Source of the DNA: Lepus europaeus
Taxonomy: Eukaryota; Chordata; Mammalia; Lagomorpha; Leporidae
NCBI RefSeq assembly: GCF_033115175.1
Contig: NC_084827.1
Span: forward strand, 150,033,701 to 150,097,700
Length of the DNA stretch: 64,000 nucleotides
Direction of reading: 5' to 3'
Part shown: one piece after another, positions 60,536-64,000 of the stretch
How positions within the stretch are numbered: position 1 is the stretch's first letter
Layout: each line of letters opens with the position of its first letter
Position numbers and translations under genes: made by a program
The notes under the pieces: model-generated
Seen by the model: the letters and a program-made list of their open reading frames with translations, nothing else
Databases searched by the model: none
What the model was told of the DNA's origin: nothing

Positions 60536-60935
60536 TACTGCGTTTGCTGTGAGAGTTTTGAAGGAAAACAAACAGTTTGGGTTTTTTTGCTATCATATAC
60601 TCAGTATCTGAGGCATATTCATCTATTACAATAATTTCGTTTTTATCTTCACCGTTCTCCAGTTTCCTGTATTTATCTCTATATCCTGTTTACTTACTTG
60701 CTGGCATTCGTTTATATGTGTTTTCTCATTCCAATACAGACATTAATGTCAAATACAAGTTTGTTAGTCCAGAGTAACTTACACTTTTGTTCATGATCAA
60801 GTCCTGTCTTTTCATTTGTGATCTGGGAAGAAAGTCGGACTAGTCCATTGTGGATTTATTGTAAGACATACACAGCATATGCAAGCACCTATTGCGGTAC
60901 CTGGCTTATAGAAAGAGTTCAATAAATGTGATATT
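60536..60935 (+). mobile_element. Flank of the CpG island with an L2 3' end
   Basis: Bases 60,860-60,935 (GCACCTATTGCGGTACCTGG, AGAGTTCAATAAATG) are the L2 terminus. 60,540-60,860 holds nothing recognised. Confidence 0.55.
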
Positions 60936-60936
60936 G

Positions 60937-61284
60937 CGGCCGGCGCTGCGGCTCACTAGGCTAATCCTCCGCCTGCGGCTCGGCACACCGGGCTCTAGTC
61001 CTGGTCGGGGCACCAATCCTGTCCCGGTTGCCCCTCTTCCAGGCCGGCTCTCTGCTGTGGCCCGGGAAGGCAGTGGAGGATGGCCCAGGTCCTTGGGCCC
61101 TGCACCCCGGGAGACTGCGGTGGGAGCACCTGGCTCCTGGCTTCCTATCCGCACAGCGCGCCGGCCGCAACGCGCCAGCTGTAGCGGCCACTTGGAGGGT
61201 GAACCAATGGAAGGAAGACCTTTCTCTGTCTCTCTCTCTCTCTCTCACTGTCTAACTCTGCCTGTCAAAAAATAAAGATTAAAA
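60937..61284 (+). mobile_element. Young C SINE (CSINE1 type)
   Basis: Inserted at the L2 end, with 16-base target duplication aataaatgtgatattg (60,921-60,936) and aataagtgtgatattg (61,285-61,300). Confidence 0.95.
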
Positions 61285-61300
61285 AATAAGTGTGATATTG

Positions 61301-61950
61301 TTATTTCGCTCTTATTGATTAACCTTTTGTTAGGATGAATTATGAAATAATTCACATGACTACCATATGACTGTTGAATTGTAGCACTTTCTTGCGTTTC
61401 CAGATAATTTAATGATCAGTGGCACAATCGGAGCTTATTTGATTATGTGATTATTCATAGTTAGTTTCAACAACATTTTTGGATCTATGTTTAATCCTAA
61501 GAGAAAAACATCAATTGAGAAGTACCACTGTGAACAAAAAAAATAATGGTTTCCTGCTGTTACAGTAAAGCTACACTGTGCTTATTCCTTCCTTGCCAAA
61601 GTAGGACATTCTGATCCTATGATGATGTTCTAAAAGAGCTTACTTATTTTGCATCAAATGGTTCCATAGATGAGTTCATTTCTAGTGATGAATATCAGGA
61701 CAACATGGCTGAGCTTCTTGCCCTGATCTCACTGCCGTGTTCTAATCCAGCTGGCTAAAGAAGTCCTCAGTTGTCAGCCCCAGCAAGAGAGAAATTCAGT
61801 TCTGTTCGGGCCCTCTCTTATGTCTGATGAATACGTTATTCGCTGATTGCTGGAGAAAAATGTAAAAAGGAAGAAATGATCACAGTGTAGACATTACTGA
61901 AGAGCGCCCAATCAATTTGAACAGATTCTACTTGTAATAGCTAGACAAGT
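61301..61950. other. Unique sequence right of the CpG island
   Basis: Nothing recognised. Confidence 0.4.
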
Positions 61951-61951
61951 C

Positions 61952-62300
61952 TTTTTTTTTAATCAAGCTTTTATTGAGGCTAAAACAAATGAATGTGGGT
62001 ACTCTTATAAATGTTCTAATCCAAAGGCGAAATGGTTAGCTACTCTTCACAATCATTTTCTTCCTTCTTTGGGAGATATACTACATTTCTGAGACAATCT
62101 GAGATGCTTTTCATGTAGTATTGGTTATGTTCTAAGCCTTTCTGCAATCTCCCCAAAATCAAAGGCAGACTGGGAGAAAAGCCTTGTTTACACATGAAAT
62201 AGCCTTTGACAGCAAAACATTTCTCCCAGACAAGGAACAAAAAACTTATCTAGGATACGCTACCATCTTACAAATTTTGCCCAACACTTGATCTGTGCAT
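61952..62300 (-). pseudogene. Probable 3' end of a processed pseudogene, parent unknown
   Basis: On the minus strand a frame ends GLEHNQYYMKSISDCLRNVV and KEENDCEE-stop at 62,040. It is followed by a short 3' UTR with CAATAAAAGC and a nine-base A run at the end (61,961-61,953). A coding 3' end, poly-A signal and A-tail without introns point to a retrocopy. I do not recognise the parent protein; upstream the frame is closed near 62,250. Confidence 0.45.
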
Positions 62301-62307
62301 ATAGAGA

Positions 62308-62332
62308 ATGTGTGTGTGTGTGTGTGTGTGTT
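62308..62332. repeat. (TG)n microsatellite
   Basis: About 11 uninterrupted TG units. Confidence 0.95.
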
Positions 62333-62599
62333 AATAAGGATAAAATCATTCCAGAGGTGAAGGATCTTATTTTGAATACAGTTAACGAAATGAAAGTCCT
62401 TATGGGACAGCATTACAAACAGAAATGTCATAGCTAATATTATCAGTAAATGGAGTGATTGAATAAATCAATTTAGCATTTGTCATAAAGTAATCAAACA
62501 ATTGATTTGACTAAACTTGGATTTCCTGAGCTGTGGGCGGTTTGGGAGCAGTCAGAAAATTACCAGCTCCTCTGCAGGGTGAAAGGTGTTTTCAGCGGT

Positions 62600-62820
62600 A
62601 CCTCCCTAAGAGACTCTTCCCTGACCCCCACAAACCTGTGCTCCAGTCTGTATCGGGGTCCCTGCTCTCTGCTCTTGACTCAGAGAACTCTTAGGCGTAA
62701 CCGAGCGTCTGCGTGCTTATCTGAGGAGTCTCTGCCCCCACCAGGCTGTTGCTGTACGGACCTCCATACCCCCAGAGCCTAGCACAGCACCTGGCAGAGG
62801 GCGGAGCTCAGGAAGATCCA
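62600..62820 (+). mobile_element. L2 fragment
   Basis: GACTCTTCCCTGACCCCCAC and CAGAGCCTAGCACAGCACCTG match the L2 3' segment; 62,333-62,600 shows nothing. Confidence 0.6.
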
Positions 62821-63260
62821 CTGACTCAGTGGGTTTTGACAAAAGGCATTCCCGCCCGTGGCCTTCTTGACAGTAGCAAGCATTAGTTTTTGTCTGAGAA
62901 GGCAAAGATGAATCTGAGAAGGGAACTGGAGTCCTTAGTTAGCAGCAAACCCATTAGCCCCTGTTTTCAGTTCTTCTTCCTTACCAGATCTGTTAGAAGA
63001 ACGTTGAGTACCCAGGAAAGCTGGCCCCAGGCCTGGGGGATCTGGCTAAGGTGCTCAGCCATTTCATGAGATTGGGACCCTTAACTGACACCAAGTCCCA
63101 ACTCCAGGGTAAAAAGATGAGATTTTCCTCCAAACTTATCAAGAGCAAACACGGTCACCATAAACTGTTAGGGTTGACCAGTCATGGGTTGCTTATCATG
63201 AAAACATTGCAAAGGAAGCAAATACCAGCCACACCTGTCACAGAGCATTTGCACACACAC
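62821..63260. other. Unique sequence
   Basis: Nothing recognised. Confidence 0.4.
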
Positions 63261-63261
63261 G

Positions 63262-63445
63262 GTGATGCCTACCGTGTCCTGAGTGCTTGCTAAAGGCAGG
63301 CAGTGCTCAGCCACGTCACAGGCATTTTCACGTCTGGCTCCCCCAACACGCCAGCGACGTGCTGCTTGATGGCTTCTGCAAGACTGAGAGAAGTTGGGCA
63401 ATTTGCATAAGTGGTAAAGCCCAGACTAGGCTCCTGGTCCATCTG
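63262..63445 (+). mobile_element. MIR SINE
   Basis: GTGTCCTGAGTGCTTGC, CAGGCATTTTCACGTCTGG, GAAGTTGGGCAATTTGC and AAGCCCAGACTAGGCTCC are in MIR order. Confidence 0.55.
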
Positions 63446-63589
63446 CCTTCAGGGCCTTCCATCTTAACCCTGCACACACCGTCTCTGTAGTAATGATCTG
63501 TAAGGTCTTCTTCCCCACCAAACTGTCAGTGAGACCTCACAGACAGGACTAGTTTTACTCGTTCTTGTACTTCCAGCTGGTGAAAATGC

Positions 63590-64000
63590 TAAAACTAATA
63601 GGTGATAGAACCTGCTAGGCCGCTGAGCCTAAACCCCCAAACCTGATGAAACTGTGTGCAGGTAGATAATGTAAAGGCTAGTGGAATGCTCATTGCTCAG
63701 GAAGGCCCCTCAACCTGGGACATTCCAGACTGCTAAGAGAATGCTTTGTAAATGTTACCAAGGAGCCTTTCTGTACGTCCTCCACCCACTTAATTGCTGT
63801 CTGCACCTCCCCCAACAAGCAGCTTAAAAAGGGACTATAACTACTGCCCAAAGGAAATGACGCCTGGCTTCAAACTCCCTGCCCTCTGTCTGGGCAGGCT
63901 GAACCCCCACTCACTCTATCCCCATTGTATCCCCATTGAAACAGCCTTTCTACTTTAACTGGCTGCCTCCTCACCTCCTTTGAACCCTAAAATCTTAAAA
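63590..64000 (+). mobile_element. ERV1-type LTR, fossil, cut by the window end
   Basis: A plus-strand LTR with U3 body, TATA-like CTTAAAAAGGGAC near 63,823, and an R/U5-like end (CTGAACCCCCACTCACTC, CCTTTCTACTTTAACTGGC). Class I layout. Whether internal sequence follows cannot be seen. Confidence 0.55.

Noticed and set aside
62040-62240. Small functional gene ending KEENDCEE
   Set aside because: Closed frame just upstream and an intronless A-tailed 3' end fit a truncated retrocopy better.

Overview
The window is mammalian nuclear DNA from a lagomorph, almost certainly a rabbit. The evidence is the dominant repeat: about 65 copies or pieces of the tRNA-derived C SINE (CSINE/OcC) specific to lagomorphs, and two copies of the rabbit-type L1 3' UTR. 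Gene order matches human 2q33.3: NDUFS1 (minus), EEF1B2 (plus) with intronic snoRNAs, GPR1/CMKLR2 (minus), with ZDBF2 expected just past the right edge.

Layout: 2,556-21,7xx holds the 5' two thirds of NDUFS1 on the minus strand. Twelve coding exons (2 to 13) sum to exactly 1,392 coding bases, which is residues 1-464 of about 727, and include all the iron-sulfur ligands of the 75-kDa complex I subunit. The remaining exons lie left of the window. At 21.3-22.4 kb a CpG island serves NDUFS1 leftward and EEF1B2 rightward. EEF1B2 (22,132-24,617) is complete: six exons, 225 aa, with a TATA box and a 5' TOP start. Its intron 3 carries a textbook box C/D snoRNA, SNORD51, and intron 4 carries a probable H/ACA RNA (SNORA41 by synteny). 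The single coding exon of GPR1 (27,941-29,008, 355 aa) is intact. Its 5' introns and leader run right towards a second CpG island at about 59.9-60.5 kb, the most interesting non-coding element here because this interval controls GPR1/ZDBF2 imprinting in other mammals.

The 30 kb between the GPR1 coding exon and that island is a repeat field. It contains C SINEs (many nested), an RPL7 and an ATP5PD processed pseudogene, a probable unidentified retrocopy, L1, L2, MIR, L3-like, Tigger1 and MER5A pieces, fossil LTRs of the MaLR and ERV1 types, and several microsatellites. No novel protein-coding gene is convincing: the longest unexplained reading frame, 48,675-49,448, is the ATP5PD retrocopy read through its flanks.
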